A stretch of DNA of 64,000 nucleotides from Isoptericola cucumis (GCF_014635665.1 NZ_BMDG01000001.1:372001-436000); one strand, 5' to 3'. Shown: positions 8,968 to 17,973, numbered from the stretch's first letter. Program-made: numbers and translations. Notes: generated by a model not told the origin, from the sequence alone.

Positions 8968-9922
8968 TACCGGTGAGGCGCTCGTACGCCTCGAGGTAGC
9001 GGTCCTGGGTGCGGCGCACGACGTCGTCGGGCAGCGCCGGCGGGGGCGTGTCCGACGACCGGTCCCACCCGGAGCCCGGGGACGTCAGCCAGTCGCGCAC
9101 GTCCTGCTTGTCGAAGCTCGGCTGCGAGCGGCCCGGCTCCCACCGGTCGGCCGGCCAGAAGCGCGACGAGTCGGGGGTGAGCACCTCGTCGCCGAGCACC
9201 GTGGCGCCCGTCGCCGGGTCCACCCCGAACTCCAGCTTCGTGTCCGCGAGGATCACGCCGCGCTCGCGGGCGATCTCCTCCGCGCGGGCGTAGACGGCGA
9301 GGGTCAGGTCGCGCAGGCGGGCGGCGGCCTCGCCCCCGACCTGGCGCGCGACCTCGGCGAACGTCACGTTCTCGTCGTGCTCGCCCACCTCGGCCTTGGT
9401 GGCGGGGGTGAAGATCGGCTCGGGCAGCCGGGACCCGTCCACCAGGCCCGCGGGCAGCGGGATGCCCGTGACCTGCCCGTTCGTGCGGTACTCCGCCAGG
9501 CCGGAGCCCGTGAGGTACCCGCGTGCCACGCACTCGACGGGGAACATCTCCAGCCGGCGGCAGATCATCGCGCGCCCGGCGACGACGTCGGGCACCAGGC
9601 CGTCGCCCGGCTCCGCGCTCGCCTCGGTCGACACCACGTGGTTGTCCACGACGTCGGCGAGCTGGTCGAACCACCACAGGCTGAGCTGGGTGAGCACCAC
9701 GCCCTTGTCGGGGATCCCCGGGTCCAGGACGTGGTCGAACGCGGAGATGCGGTCGGACGCCACCACGAGCACGACGTCCCCCAGCGGGTGCGCCCCGCCG
9801 AGGACCGGCAGGTCGGGCTCGTACAGGTCGCGGACCTTGCCGGAGTAGACGTGGCGCCAGCCCGGCAGGTCGAGCGGGCCGCCCGCGAAGGCGTCGGACT
9901 GGGGTTCTCGCGTCTCCGTCAC
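8954..9922 (-). CDS. purC: Phosphoribosylaminoimidazole-succinocarboxamide synthase (SAICAR synthetase)
   Basis: This enzyme joins CAIR and aspartate using ATP (purine step 7). Key sequences: HVYSGKVRDLYE near residue 25, VVASDRISAFDHVL near 55, and the family signatures LPEPIFTPATKAEVGEHDENVTF and LADTKLEFGVD. The length of 322 residues suits the longer SAICAR synthetase form. The start is GTG 9922 (VTETREPQ), only 13 bases after the stop of the DUF4143 gene, so any promoter or ribosome site for purC must lie within that gene's 3' end. Confidence 0.95.
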   Translation of the reverse strand: MTETREPQSDAFAGGPLDLPGWRHVYSGKVRDLYEPDLPVLGGAHPLGDVVLVVASDRISAFDHVLDPGIPDKGVVLTQLSLWWFDQLADVVDNHVVSTEASAEPGDGLVPDVVAGRAMICRRLEMFPVECVARGYLTGSGLAEYRTNGQVTGIPLPAGLVDGSRLPEPIFTPATKAEVGEHDENVTFAEVARQVGGEAAARLRDLTLAVYARAEEIARERGVILADTKLEFGVDPATGATVLGDEVLTPDSSRFWPADRWEPGRSQPSFDKQDVRDWLTSPGSGWDRSSDTPPPALPDDVVRRTQDRYLEAYERLTGTALT

Positions 9923-9935
9923 GGCGCCCAGTCTC

Positions 9936-11174
9936 TCACCGCCAGATCGAGGCGATCGGCATCGCCCAGATCCGGTCGCCGAGCGGGTAGACGAGCCTTC
10001 CCGTATGGAACACGATCCCCCGTCGGAACGCATCGCCGAGCTCGTCGCGCAACCAGGCCAGATGGCGGGCATCGCGCGCGCTCGGCCCGCCGCCGGCCTT
10101 GATCTCGATCCCCACGACGTCACCACGCCGGGACTCCAACAGCAGGTCGACCTCGTGCCGCCCCGAGCTGTCGCGAAGGTGGTGCGCCACCGTCCGAGTC
10201 CTGCTCAGCCGGAACAACGGGCGCAGCTGAGCCGCCACGAACGAATCGAGGACACGCCCCAGGAGGTCAGCGCTGCGGACGACGCCCTCTCCGTCGATCC
10301 CTGACAGCCACATGGCGAGTCCGGTGTCGACGACGTGATATTTGGGGCCCTTGACCAGCCTGCTGAGACGGTTCGAGTGCCACGCGGGCAGTCGCTCGAC
10401 GATCCCTAGGTCCTCAAGCAGATCGAGGTGCACCCGAACGGTCTTTGCGTCGGCGCCGGCTGCGGACGTCAGCGTCTGCAATGTCGGCAGACCTGCGGTG
10501 TTCAAGGCGATGGCACGCAAGAGGTCGATCATGCGGCGCGGTGCCCGGACCTCGGCCAGGCTGAGGACGTCCCGCCCGACGAGCTGTTCGATGTATCCGT
10601 CGAACCATTCCTCGCGAGCACGGGGTGATCGTCGGACTGCTTCCGGAAATCCCCCCTCCGCGGCCCAGGCTGCGTAGTCGAAGATCGTCGGAGCACCGGG
10701 CATCTCCCCCGCTTCTTCGGTCTCCGAGGAGAAGATCCGGTCGATGAACGAGAGCGCGCTGTCGGAGCGCTCCTTCTCGCCCATCGCGAGCCCGTACAGA
10801 GTGATCGGCGTCACCCGGCCCGTACCCGGCCACGACTCTCCGGACCGACGCGCACGGACGCTGCCCGTGATGAGGAAACGCCCGTCCCCTTTTCCTGCGT
10901 CGACCGAGCGCTTGACGGCCGCCATCGACTCCGGGACCTCCTGCCACTCGTCCAGGAGGATCGGTTCCGGCAGCCGTTCGAGGAACGCGTCCGGCTGCCC
11001 GGCGAAGGCCGCAGCCTGCTCCGGTTCGTCGAGGCGGACGACTGAATTTGCGCGCCGGAGCGCGCTCGTCGACTTTCCGCAGCCACGGGGTCCGGTGAGC
11101 ATCACCGCCGGGAGCTCGTCGAAGACCTCGTCCAGGTAGGCATCGATATAGCGCTCCAGGTACGCACCGGGCAT
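9936..11174 (-). CDS. AAA-fold ATP-binding protein with DUF4143 domain
   Basis: This is a 412-residue protein. The N-terminal AAA_14-type ATPase has Walker A LTGPRGCGKSTSA near residue 25 and Walker B PEPILLDEWQEVP near 68, then GRFLITGS (sensor-like). The C-terminal DUF4143 region includes GGFPEAVRRS, a helix-turn-helix-like stretch LTSAAGADAKTVRVHLDLLEDLGIV, and HEVDLLLESRRGDVVGIEIKAG, which resembles a PD-(D/E)XK nuclease-like fold (D...E-x-K). This family is widespread and scattered in prokaryotes, with no settled role. GC content is clearly lower than in the neighbouring pur genes. It sits between purD and purC behind a palindromic repeat array, which suggests acquisition by transfer. 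Confidence 0.88.
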   Translation of the reverse strand: MPGAYLERYIDAYLDEVFDELPAVMLTGPRGCGKSTSALRRANSVVRLDEPEQAAAFAGQPDAFLERLPEPILLDEWQEVPESMAAVKRSVDAGKGDGRFLITGSVRARRSGESWPGTGRVTPITLYGLAMGEKERSDSALSFIDRIFSSETEEAGEMPGAPTIFDYAAWAAEGGFPEAVRRSPRAREEWFDGYIEQLVGRDVLSLAEVRAPRRMIDLLRAIALNTAGLPTLQTLTSAAGADAKTVRVHLDLLEDLGIVERLPAWHSNRLSRLVKGPKYHVVDTGLAMWLSGIDGEGVVRSADLLGRVLDSFVAAQLRPLFRLSRTRTVAHHLRDSSGRHEVDLLLESRRGDVVGIEIKAGGGPSARDARHLAWLRDELGDAFRRGIVFHTGRLVYPLGDRIWAMPIASIWR

Positions 11175-11222
11175 CGTCGTCCCTCTCCGTTGGCGACTGC
11201 CACCGGACACTGAGCCTAATCC

Positions 11223-11306
11223 CGATTCTGCACAGGTGCTAGTCCCTGTTCTGCACAGGTGCTAGTCCCTGTTCTGAACAGGCGCGCAAGTCCCTCTTTG
11301 CTACAG
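11223..11306. repeat. Array of four 13-bp palindromic boxes with 23-25 bp period
   Basis: Boxes in plus-strand form: CGATTCTGCACAG (11223-11235), CTGTTCTGCACAG (11246-11258), CTGTTCTGAACAG (11269-11281) and a degenerate CTCTTTGCTACAG (11294-11306). The third is a perfect odd palindrome (CTGTTC-T-GAACAG). Each box is followed by a shared tail, GTGCTAGTCC or a variant, so the whole unit is directly repeated at 23, 23 and 25 bp. The array fills the 147-bp gap between purD and the DUF4143 start. It could be an operator, a protein-binding iteron set, or the footprint of an insertion. Confidence 0.85.
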
Positions 11307-11321
11307 GCGTTGCCGAAGTCC

Positions 11322-12605
11322 TCAGGGGACGGTGACCTCGCCGCGCTCGGCCTTGAGCGCGATGTCGCTGCGGTGGTGCGACCCGGCAAGCGCGATCTTC
11401 GCGACGCCGGCGTACGACGCCGCGCGGGCCGCCGCGAGGTCCGCCCCCCGCCCGACGACGGACAGCACGCGCCCGCCGGCGGACACCAGCGTGCCGTCGT
11501 CTCCCGCCGCCGTGCCCGCGTGCAGCACGTGCACGCCGTCGGTGGCCTCGGCGTCGGCGATCCCCGCGATCACGTCGCCCTTGCGCGGCGACTCGGGGTA
11601 GCCCTGCGAGGCGACGACGACGTTCACCACGGACTCGTCCGACCAGTGCAGCGGCTCGATCCCGTCGAGCCGGCCCGTGGCGGCCGCGAGCAGCACGCCG
11701 GACAGCGGCGTGCGCAGCCGCGCCAGGACAGCCTGGATCTCCGGGTCGCCGAAGCGGGCGTTGAACTCCACCACCCGCGTGCCGCGGCTGGTGAGCGCCA
11801 GCCCGACGTACAGCACCCCGGAGAACGGCGTGCCGCGGCGGGCCATCTCGGCGACCGTGGGCTGCGCGATGCGGTCGACGACCTCCGTCACCAGCCCCGA
11901 CGGCGCCCAGTCCAGCGGCGTGTAGGCGCCCATGCCTCCGGTGTTCGGGCCGGCGTCGTCGTCGCCGACGCGCTTGAAGTCCTGCGCCGGCACCATCGGC
12001 ACCACCGTGGCGCCGTCGCTCAGGCAGAACAGCGACACCTCCGGGCCGTCGAGGTACTCCTCCACGACCACGCGGCCGTCGTCGCCGCGCAACTCGAGCG
12101 CGCCCCGGGCGTGCTCGAGCGCGGCCTCGCGGTCCGGCGTCACGACGACGCCCTTGCCCGCGGCGAGGCCGTCGTCCTTGACGACGTACGGCGGGCCGAA
12201 GGCGTCGAGCGCGTCGGCCACCTGGTCGACCGTCGTGCACACGTGCGCCATCGCGGTCGGCACCGTGGCGGCGGCCATCACGTCCTTGGCGAACGCCTTG
12301 GACCCCTCGAGCCGCGCGGCCTCGGCCGACGGTCCGAAGCACGGGACGCCGGCCTCGCGCACGGCGTCCGCGACGCCGGCGACGAGCGGCGCCTCCGGCC
12401 CCACGACGACGAGGTCCACGCCGAGCCGCCGGGCGAGCGCGGCCACGGCGCGGCCGTCCTCCGCGTCGACGGGGTGCAGCGTCGCCTGGACCGCCATGCC
12501 GGGGTTCCCGGGCGCGGCGTGCAGCTCGGGCGCCGGCTCCTCGGACGCGAGGGCGTGGACGATGGCGTGCTCACGGGCACCGGTCCCGACGACGAGGATC
12601 TTCAC
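11322..12605 (-). CDS. purD: Phosphoribosylamine-glycine ligase (GAR synthetase)
   Basis: This is an ATP-grasp enzyme that makes glycinamide ribonucleotide, purine step 2. Evidence: MKILVVGTGAREHAI at the N-terminus, LVVVGPEAPLVAGVAD near residue 65, CFGPSAEAARLEGSKAF, KDDGLAAGKGVVV (ATP-grasp), GPNTGGMGAYTP and RVVEFNARFGDPEIQ (metal ligands E and N). Length of 427 residues is normal. It starts at ATG 12605, 45 bases after the preceding gene of the same strand. A palindromic array follows its stop, which separates it from purC by the DUF4143 gene. Confidence 0.97.
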   Translation of the reverse strand: MKILVVGTGAREHAIVHALASEEPAPELHAAPGNPGMAVQATLHPVDAEDGRAVAALARRLGVDLVVVGPEAPLVAGVADAVREAGVPCFGPSAEAARLEGSKAFAKDVMAAATVPTAMAHVCTTVDQVADALDAFGPPYVVKDDGLAAGKGVVVTPDREAALEHARGALELRGDDGRVVVEEYLDGPEVSLFCLSDGATVVPMVPAQDFKRVGDDDAGPNTGGMGAYTPLDWAPSGLVTEVVDRIAQPTVAEMARRGTPFSGVLYVGLALTSRGTRVVEFNARFGDPEIQAVLARLRTPLSGVLLAAATGRLDGIEPLHWSDESVVNVVVASQGYPESPRKGDVIAGIADAEATDGVHVLHAGTAAGDDGTLVSAGGRVLSVVGRGADLAAARAASYAGVAKIALAGSHHRSDIALKAERGEVTVP

Positions 12606-12650
12606 GGGCAGCCATGCTAACCGCCGAGGACGCGGGCCGGCGGCGGCCGG

Positions 12651-13376
12651 TCAGCGCGACGAGGGGACGGTGGCGTCCTGGCCCGAGCGTGCCAGCGCGG
12701 CGGCCACGAACCCGTCGGCCTTGAGCTCCTCGACGACGGCCGCCAGCCAGGCGACGGCGGCCGGGTCGCGGTCGCGGCCGGTCGCGACCGCCTGCCGGAT
12801 CTCCGTGAACCGCGGTTCCAGCACGCGCACGTCGCCGCGCCCGGCGGCCCACCGGGCCACGGGCTGCCGGATGCCCGCGGCGACCTCGAGGCCCTCGGAC
12901 TCGAAGACCGTCGTGCCGTCGGCGCCACGGACCACCTCGGCGCGGGTCAGCGTGCGGGTGAGGAACAGGTCGTAGGCCGACCCCTCCTTGACGCCGACGC
13001 GCACGCCCGCGCGGTCGACGTCGTCCGCGCGCCGCAGCGGCGAGCCGGCCGGCACGGCGAACACGCCCTCGATGAGCGCGTACGGCTCCGTGAACGCGAC
13101 CTGCGTCGCGCGCGCCGGCTCGACGGCCAGGAACCCGAGGTCGACGCTCCCGTCGGCGACCGCCGCGAACGAGTGCCGGGCCGCGTCGACGCAGGTCAGC
13201 CCGACGTCGACCCCCAGCCGCCCCGCGAGCTCGCGCGCCAGGTCCACGGTGACGCCCGAGGGCGCGTCAGGGGTGCCCTGCGCGAGCACCGGGTTGCCCA
13301 GGTTGACGACGGCGCGCAGCACACCCGTGGGCGCCAGCGCGCGGGCGACCTCCGCCGCCCGGCGCCCGGCGCTCAC
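12651..13376 (-). CDS. Amino-acid-type periplasmic binding protein fold (SBP_bac_3) without signal peptide
   Basis: This is a 241-residue protein with the SBP_bac_3 layout: [16 protein letters not shown], then [37 protein letters not shown] and [19 protein letters not shown], ending in a helical C-terminal segment. These are the hallmarks of polar amino acid binding proteins. No signal peptide or lipobox is present: the GTG start at 13376 overlaps the purA stop (GTGA), and the fold begins within 20 residues. No ABC permease or ATPase is nearby. It may be a cytoplasmic ligand-binding protein or a dehydratase-like enzyme of this fold. Function is unknown. Confidence 0.78.
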   Translation of the reverse strand: MSAGRRAAEVARALAPTGVLRAVVNLGNPVLAQGTPDAPSGVTVDLARELAGRLGVDVGLTCVDAARHSFAAVADGSVDLGFLAVEPARATQVAFTEPYALIEGVFAVPAGSPLRRADDVDRAGVRVGVKEGSAYDLFLTRTLTRAEVVRGADGTTVFESEGLEVAAGIRQPVARWAAGRGDVRVLEPRFTEIRQAVATGRDRDPAAVAWLAAVVEELKADGFVAAALARSGQDATVPSSR

Positions 13377-14668
13377 GCGCGGCCGTGGATGAGGTCGTGC
13401 ACCGGGATGATCTCGTCGCGGCGCGGGCCCACGCCCACGGCGGAGATCCGGCACCCGGACAGCTCCTCCAGCCGCGCGAGGTAGGCCTGCGCGTTCTTCG
13501 GCAGGTCCTCGATCGTGCGGGCCCCGGAGATGTCCTCCCACCAGCCGGGCAGCTCCTCGTAGATGGGCTTGGCGTGGTGGAACGCGGTCTGGTCGTCCGG
13601 CATCTCGTCGTAGCGGGTGCCGTCCACGTCGTAGGCGACGCACACCGGCACCTTCTCCATGCCCGTGAGCACGTCGAGCTTGGTCACGACCATGTCCGTG
13701 AGGCCGTTGATGCGCGCCGCGTAGCGGGCGATGACGGAGTCGTACCAGCCGCAACGGCGCGCCCGCCCGGTCGTGACGCCGTACTCGCCGCCGGACTTGA
13801 GCAGGTACTCGCCCCACTCGTCGAACAGCTCGGTGGGGAACGGGCCCTCGCCGACGCGGGTCGTGTAGGCCTTGATGACCCCGATGACGGAGTCGATGCG
13901 CGTGGGCCCGATGCCGGAGCCCGTGACGGCCCCGCCGGCGGTCGCGCTCGACGACGTCACGAACGGGTACGTGCCGTGGTCGACGTCGAGCATGGTCGCC
14001 TGGCCGGCCTCGAAGAGGACCGTCTTGCCGGCGTCGAGGGCCTGGTCGAGCACCAGCGGGGTGTTCGCGACCATGGGCTTGAGGCGCTCGGCGTGCGCGA
14101 GCAGCTCGTCGACCGTCTCGGCGACGTCGACGGCGCGGCGGTTGTAGACCTTCACCAGCAGGTGGTTCTTCTGGTCGAGGGAGCCCTCGACCTTCTCCGC
14201 CAGGATCTTCGGGTCGAACAGGTCCGCGACCCGCAGGCCGACGCGGTTGATCTTGTCGGCGTAGGCGGGGCCGATGCCGCGCCCGGTCGTGCCGATGCGC
14301 CGCTTGCCGAGGAACCGCTCCGTGACCTTGTCGAGCGTGCGGTGGTAGCCGGCGATGACGTGCGCCTGCGAGGAGACGAGCAGCCGGGACGTGTCGACGC
14401 CCCGGGAGTTCAGCGCGTCGAGCTCCTCGAAGAGGACGTCGATGTCGACGACGACGCCGTTGCCGATGACGGGCACGACGCCCGGCGACAGGATGCCCGA
14501 CGGCAGCAGGTGCAGCGCGTACTTCTCGTCGCCGATCACGACGGTGTGCCCCGCGTTGTTGCCGCCGTTGAACTTCACGACGTAGTCGACGCGAGACCCG
14601 AGGAGGTCGGTCGCCTTCCCCTTGCCCTCATCGCCCCACTGGGCACCGACGAGCACCACCGCTGGCAT
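13373..14668 (-). CDS. purA: Adenylosuccinate synthetase
   Basis: This enzyme converts IMP and aspartate to adenylosuccinate with GTP, the first committed step to AMP. The N-terminus [16 protein letters not shown] carries the GTP-binding loop; [44 protein letters not shown] and the C-terminal TGRARRCGW and TKLDVL regions are all intact. Length of 431 residues is normal. It starts at ATG 14668, followed without a gap by the substrate-binding-like gene (GTGA overlap), so the two are probably translated together. Confidence 0.97.
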   Translation of the reverse strand: MPAVVLVGAQWGDEGKGKATDLLGSRVDYVVKFNGGNNAGHTVVIGDEKYALHLLPSGILSPGVVPVIGNGVVVDIDVLFEELDALNSRGVDTSRLLVSSQAHVIAGYHRTLDKVTERFLGKRRIGTTGRGIGPAYADKINRVGLRVADLFDPKILAEKVEGSLDQKNHLLVKVYNRRAVDVAETVDELLAHAERLKPMVANTPLVLDQALDAGKTVLFEAGQATMLDVDHGTYPFVTSSSATAGGAVTGSGIGPTRIDSVIGVIKAYTTRVGEGPFPTELFDEWGEYLLKSGGEYGVTTGRARRCGWYDSVIARYAARINGLTDMVVTKLDVLTGMEKVPVCVAYDVDGTRYDEMPDDQTAFHHAKPIYEELPGWWEDISGARTIEDLPKNAQAYLARLEELSGCRISAVGVGPRRDEIIPVHDLIHGRA

Positions 14669-14796
14669 GGGATCCCCACTCTCCTTGGTCGACGAGGCCC
14701 GCCGCGCGCGAAGCGGCCCCCGATCGGGCCGGCGGCCGGGCCGCGCCCGAGTTTACCTGCCCGTGACCTGCTGGCGGCGCGGGCCGCGCGGGGACG

Positions 14797-15168
14797 TCAG
14801 ACCGGGCGCTGCGGCAACGGGCTGGACGTCGTGCCCGTGGGCGGTGCCGCCGACTCGCAGCGGTGGTCGCGGTCGATGCGGAACAGGTCGAGCGCCCCGC
14901 AGACCTCCAGCACGAACAGGTCGCGTTCGTCGGCCCCTCGCAGCACGGTCGCGCCGCCCCGCCGTTTCCCGGAGTCCGCGAGCGAGATGAGGAACGCCGC
15001 GCCTGTCGAGTCCATGAAGGTGACCCGGCACATGTCGATGACGAGCAGCTGCCGTCGCAGGCCCACCACGCGCGCGGCGATCTCCGGGAACTGGTCCCGC
15101 TCGGCGAGGTCGAGGTCACCGGCGATCACGAGCGTCGTCGTCGTCGATGACGTCGCGATCTCGATCAT
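14797..15168 (-). CDS. STAS-domain anti-sigma factor antagonist
   Basis: This is a 123-residue STAS protein of the SpoIIAA/RsbV type. It has TTLVIAGDLDLAERDQFPE at the N-terminus and VIDMCRVTFMDSTGAAFLISL, where Ser54 in the D-S-T-G motif is the expected phosphorylation site. In this system, the unphosphorylated antagonist binds an anti-sigma kinase and frees a sigma factor. The C-terminus ends in an unconserved Pro/Thr/Ser-rich tail. A SpoIIE-type phosphatase with a kinase-like domain and a second STAS protein lie within 3 kb. The 128-bp gap to purA contains GC-rich dyads but no clear site. Confidence 0.88.
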   Translation of the reverse strand: MIEIATSSTTTTLVIAGDLDLAERDQFPEIAARVVGLRRQLLVIDMCRVTFMDSTGAAFLISLADSGKRRGGATVLRGADERDLFVLEVCGALDLFRIDRDHRCESAAPPTGTTSSPLPQRPV

Positions 15169-15231
15169 GTGCCGAGCGTACCCGCGCCCGGCCGCGAGCG
15201 GCGGCCGAAGCCCCCGGGCCACAATGGGGCC

Positions 15232-15693
15232 ATGAGCCCTCAGCCGATCGACGACCTGCTCGCCGGACCGCCGCCCACCCGACTGCCCGACGACCACCCG
15301 CAGGTCCGCGAGGGCCTGGACACCGGCGAGGACCCCGCGCGGCTCGCCGCCGACCACCCGGCGTCGACGCTCGCCTGGGCGGTGCTCGCGGAGCAGACGC
15401 TCGCCGGCCCGGACGGCAGCGGCGACGACCCCGGCACGGCCCGCGCCGTCACCGCGTACGCGTACGCCCGGACCGGGTACCACCGCGGGCTCGACGCGCT
15501 GCGGCGCGCCGGCTGGCGCGGCAAGGGCCCGATCCCCGCGGACCACGGACCCAACCAGGGCTTCCTGCGCGCGCTGCTCGCGCTGTCCCTCGCCGCCGGC
15601 CTCGTCGGCGAGGACGACGAGGCGGAGCGCTGCGCACAGTTCCTGCGCGACTCGGGGACGTCGCCCGACGAGGTCGCCCGCCTCGTCGAATGA
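15232..15693 (+). CDS. DUF3151 family protein
   Basis: This is a 153-residue protein typical of Actinobacteria. Recognisable stretches are TRLPDDHP near residue 17, HPASTLAWAVLAEQTL near 42, AYAYARTGYHRGLDALRRAGWRGKGPIP and NQGFLRALLALS. It has no known catalytic motif, signal peptide or membrane segment, and the helical pattern suggests a tetratricopeptide-like fold. The function is not known. The gene ends at an 18-bp inverted repeat shared with the convergent SpoIIE-type gene. Confidence 0.85.
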   Translation: MSPQPIDDLLAGPPPTRLPDDHPQVREGLDTGEDPARLAADHPASTLAWAVLAEQTLAGPDGSGDDPGTARAVTAYAYARTGYHRGLDALRRAGWRGKGPIPADHGPNQGFLRALLALSLAAGLVGEDDEAERCAQFLRDSGTSPDEVARLVE

Positions 15694-15761
15694 CCCCTTC
15701 GAGAACGTCCTGACGGACGAAACGACGCCGGGAGACGTCCACGAGGACGTTCTCGAAGGGG
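15694..15761. terminator. Long perfect inverted repeat between convergent genes
   Basis: The arms CCCCTTCGAGAACGTCCT (15694-15711) and AGGACGTTCTCGAAGGGG (15744-15761) pair perfectly over 18 bp. The 32-base loop itself can pair GGACG with CGTCC. It begins one base after the DUF3151 stop and ends 17 bases before the stop of the convergent phosphatase gene, so it can serve as a bidirectional terminator. There is no T-tract, as is common in high-GC actinobacteria. The long arm is unusual for a plain terminator. Confidence 0.75.
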
Positions 15762-15777
15762 TGCAGCGCCGGGCAGG

Positions 15778-17973
15778 TCAGTCCGTCGGGCGCAGCTTGG
15801 CCCACACGAGCTTGCCCGACCCGGCGGGCCGCCAGCCCCAGTCCGCCAGGCGCTCGACGATCTGCATGCCGAACCCGCCGAGCCGGTTCGGGTGCCCGTC
15901 GGTCGTGACGGGCGGTGCCGGGTTGGAGTCCTCGACCTCGATGCGCAGCCCGTCACCGGTGTCGAACAGCCGCAGCGCGATGTTGCCCCACCCGTGCAGG
16001 ACGCCGTTGGCGACCAGCTCCGACACGACGAGCTCGGCCGCCGCGGACTCCGGCAGGCCCCACGCCTGGCAGGTGCGCAGCACCGCGTGCCGGGCCCGCC
16101 CGATGGACGGCGGCTCGCTGGGCAGCAGCCAGCGGCGCGAGCGCGGGCTGAGGGGCTGCACCTCGCCGTCCGCGACGGGGTCGGGCATCCGCACCACGAC
16201 CAGCGCCACGTCGTCCTCCGGCGCGTCGGCGAGGCGCGACAGCAGCTCCTCCCCCACCCCCGCCGCGTCGCGCGCGGTGATCCGGCCGGACGTCTCGACG
16301 AGGGCGTCGAGCCCCACCTTCAGCGATCGGTCCCGCCGTTCGATGAGCCCGTCGGTGTAGAAGAGCAGGACGTCGCCGCGGCGCAGCTCGGCCCGCGCGG
16401 TCTCGCGCGGGCGGGAGCCGAAGCCGATGAGCGACCCGCCGGCACCGGCGAGCTGCGTGACCTGGCCGCCGCGCAGGAGCAGCGGCGGCAGGTGGCCCGC
16501 CCGGGTGTACCGGATGTCCCAGGACTCGCCGTCGGGCCCCTGCTGCAGCGTGGCGTACACCATCGAGGCCGAGCGCGGGATGCGCATCCCGGTGACGAGC
16601 TGGTCCACCCGGTCGACGACGACGCCCGGCGTGGCCAGCTCGAACGCGTAGGAGCGCACCACCGAGCGCAGCTGCCCCATCGCCGCCGCGGCCTCGACGT
16701 CGTGCCCGACCACGTCCCCGACGACCAGGCCGACCGTGCCGTCGGAGATCTGCAGCACGTCGTACCAGTCGCCGCCGACCTGGGCGTGCTCGGCGTTGGG
16801 CGCGTAGTAGGTCCACACGTCGAGCCCGGGGACCTCGGCCTGCTCGGGCAGCATCGCCCGCTGCAGCGCCTCGGCGAGCCGGTGCTCGCGGGCGTAGAGC
16901 CGGGCGTTGTCGATCGCGGTCCCGGCGCGGCGCGCCACCACCTCGACCACGGTGAACACGTGCTGCGGCTCGCTGGGCGTCGCGCCCGCGCCGCTGGCCG
17001 GGGTGCCGTCGAGGTGGAGGCCCGCCCCGTGCCAGCTCACCAGCAGGCCGAGCACGCGGCGACGCCCGGCCACCGCGTGCACCACCACGGAGCGCGGCAC
17101 CGCCCCGGTCTCCTCGACGACGCGGCGCACCAGGTCACGACGCAGCCAGCCGGACGCGGAGTGCGCCGGGTAGTGACCGTCCAGCTCGAGCAGCACCGGC
17201 CCGTCGGTCACCCCGTCCAGCAGGTCCTGCACCTGGTCGACCGACGGCGCGGGGTTCTGGCCGTGGACGTCGGGCTCGACGGGCGGCGGCCCGCCGACGC
17301 GCGCGAGCACCGGCGTCTCCGGCACGTACCGGGCGTGCCGGCGCCCGCGGCCGCTCGGCGGCGACGCGACGTCGACGCCGTCCGCGAACACGAGGCCGTC
17401 GTCGTTGAGGTAGAAGCCGGCCCAGGGCACGAGGGCGCGCAGCAGGTCGGCGATGTCGCGCAGGGCGTACGGGTACTCGAGGTCGCCGAGCAGCTCGGTG
17501 GTCTGCGCGACGAGGTCGAGGTCGGCGCGCTCGCGCCGCTCCACCTCGAGCGAGGCGAGCTGCGCCGCGTGCCGCTCGACGTAGGACGACACGTCGGTCG
17601 CCGCGCCGAGCCAGTGCCGCACGACCCCGTCGTCCTCCGGGATCGGCGACATGGTCACGTGCCACCAGCCGATGGCGCCGTCCGGCCGGAGCCCCTGGAT
17701 CATCCGCTCGGTGGGACGCCCCTCACGGAGGGCCGTCTGGCCGGGCTCGCGGTCGGGGTCGGCGCCGACGAGGGAGAGCAGCGGGTGGGTCCCGCGCGCC
17801 TTCAGCTCGTCCACGTGGATGCCCGTGGTCCGGGTGAACTCCGCGTTGACCCACAGCACCGGCATGCCCTCGTCCCACGTTCCGGTGACGAACACGGGCA
17901 AGATGGCGTCGGAGAGCGCCGCGCCGAGCATATGGTCGGAGACAGGGGGCACAGGACCGGGAATTTCGGTCAT
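15778..17973 (-). CDS. PAS-GAF-SpoIIE phosphatase with C-terminal HATPase (anti-sigma kinase-like) domain
   Basis: This is a 731-residue multidomain regulator. Domains in order: PAS (about 16-135, PVLWVNAEFTRTTG...DGAIGWWHVTMSPI), GAF-like (about 160-360), PPM/SpoIIE phosphatase (about 385-590) and HATPase_c of the RsbW type (about 615-731). Phosphatase motifs are GGDWYDV at 400, GDVVGHDVEAA, FYTDGLIERRD and EDDVALVVVRM. The ATPase part has the N-box SELVANGVLHG and GGFGMQIVERL. One protein therefore combines the two opposing activities of a partner-switching system. It is flanked by two STAS proteins, its likely substrates. Confidence 0.93.
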   Translation of the reverse strand: MTEIPGPVPPVSDHMLGAALSDAILPVFVTGTWDEGMPVLWVNAEFTRTTGIHVDELKARGTHPLLSLVGADPDREPGQTALREGRPTERMIQGLRPDGAIGWWHVTMSPIPEDDGVVRHWLGAATDVSSYVERHAAQLASLEVERRERADLDLVAQTTELLGDLEYPYALRDIADLLRALVPWAGFYLNDDGLVFADGVDVASPPSGRGRRHARYVPETPVLARVGGPPPVEPDVHGQNPAPSVDQVQDLLDGVTDGPVLLELDGHYPAHSASGWLRRDLVRRVVEETGAVPRSVVVHAVAGRRRVLGLLVSWHGAGLHLDGTPASGAGATPSEPQHVFTVVEVVARRAGTAIDNARLYAREHRLAEALQRAMLPEQAEVPGLDVWTYYAPNAEHAQVGGDWYDVLQISDGTVGLVVGDVVGHDVEAAAAMGQLRSVVRSYAFELATPGVVVDRVDQLVTGMRIPRSASMVYATLQQGPDGESWDIRYTRAGHLPPLLLRGGQVTQLAGAGGSLIGFGSRPRETARAELRRGDVLLFYTDGLIERRDRSLKVGLDALVETSGRITARDAAGVGEELLSRLADAPEDDVALVVVRMPDPVADGEVQPLSPRSRRWLLPSEPPSIGRARHAVLRTCQAWGLPESAAAELVVSELVANGVLHGWGNIALRLFDTGDGLRIEVEDSNPAPPVTTDGHPNRLGGFGMQIVERLADWGWRPAGSGKLVWAKLRPTD

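Noticed and set aside
11223-11308. CRISPR array
   Set aside because: The repeats are 13-bp dyads with conserved rather than variable spacers and a 23-bp period; there are no cas genes.
9936-11320. Insertion sequence or transposon around the DUF4143 gene
   Set aside because: No transposase, terminal inverted repeats bounding the gene, or target duplication was found; only the upstream array is repeated.
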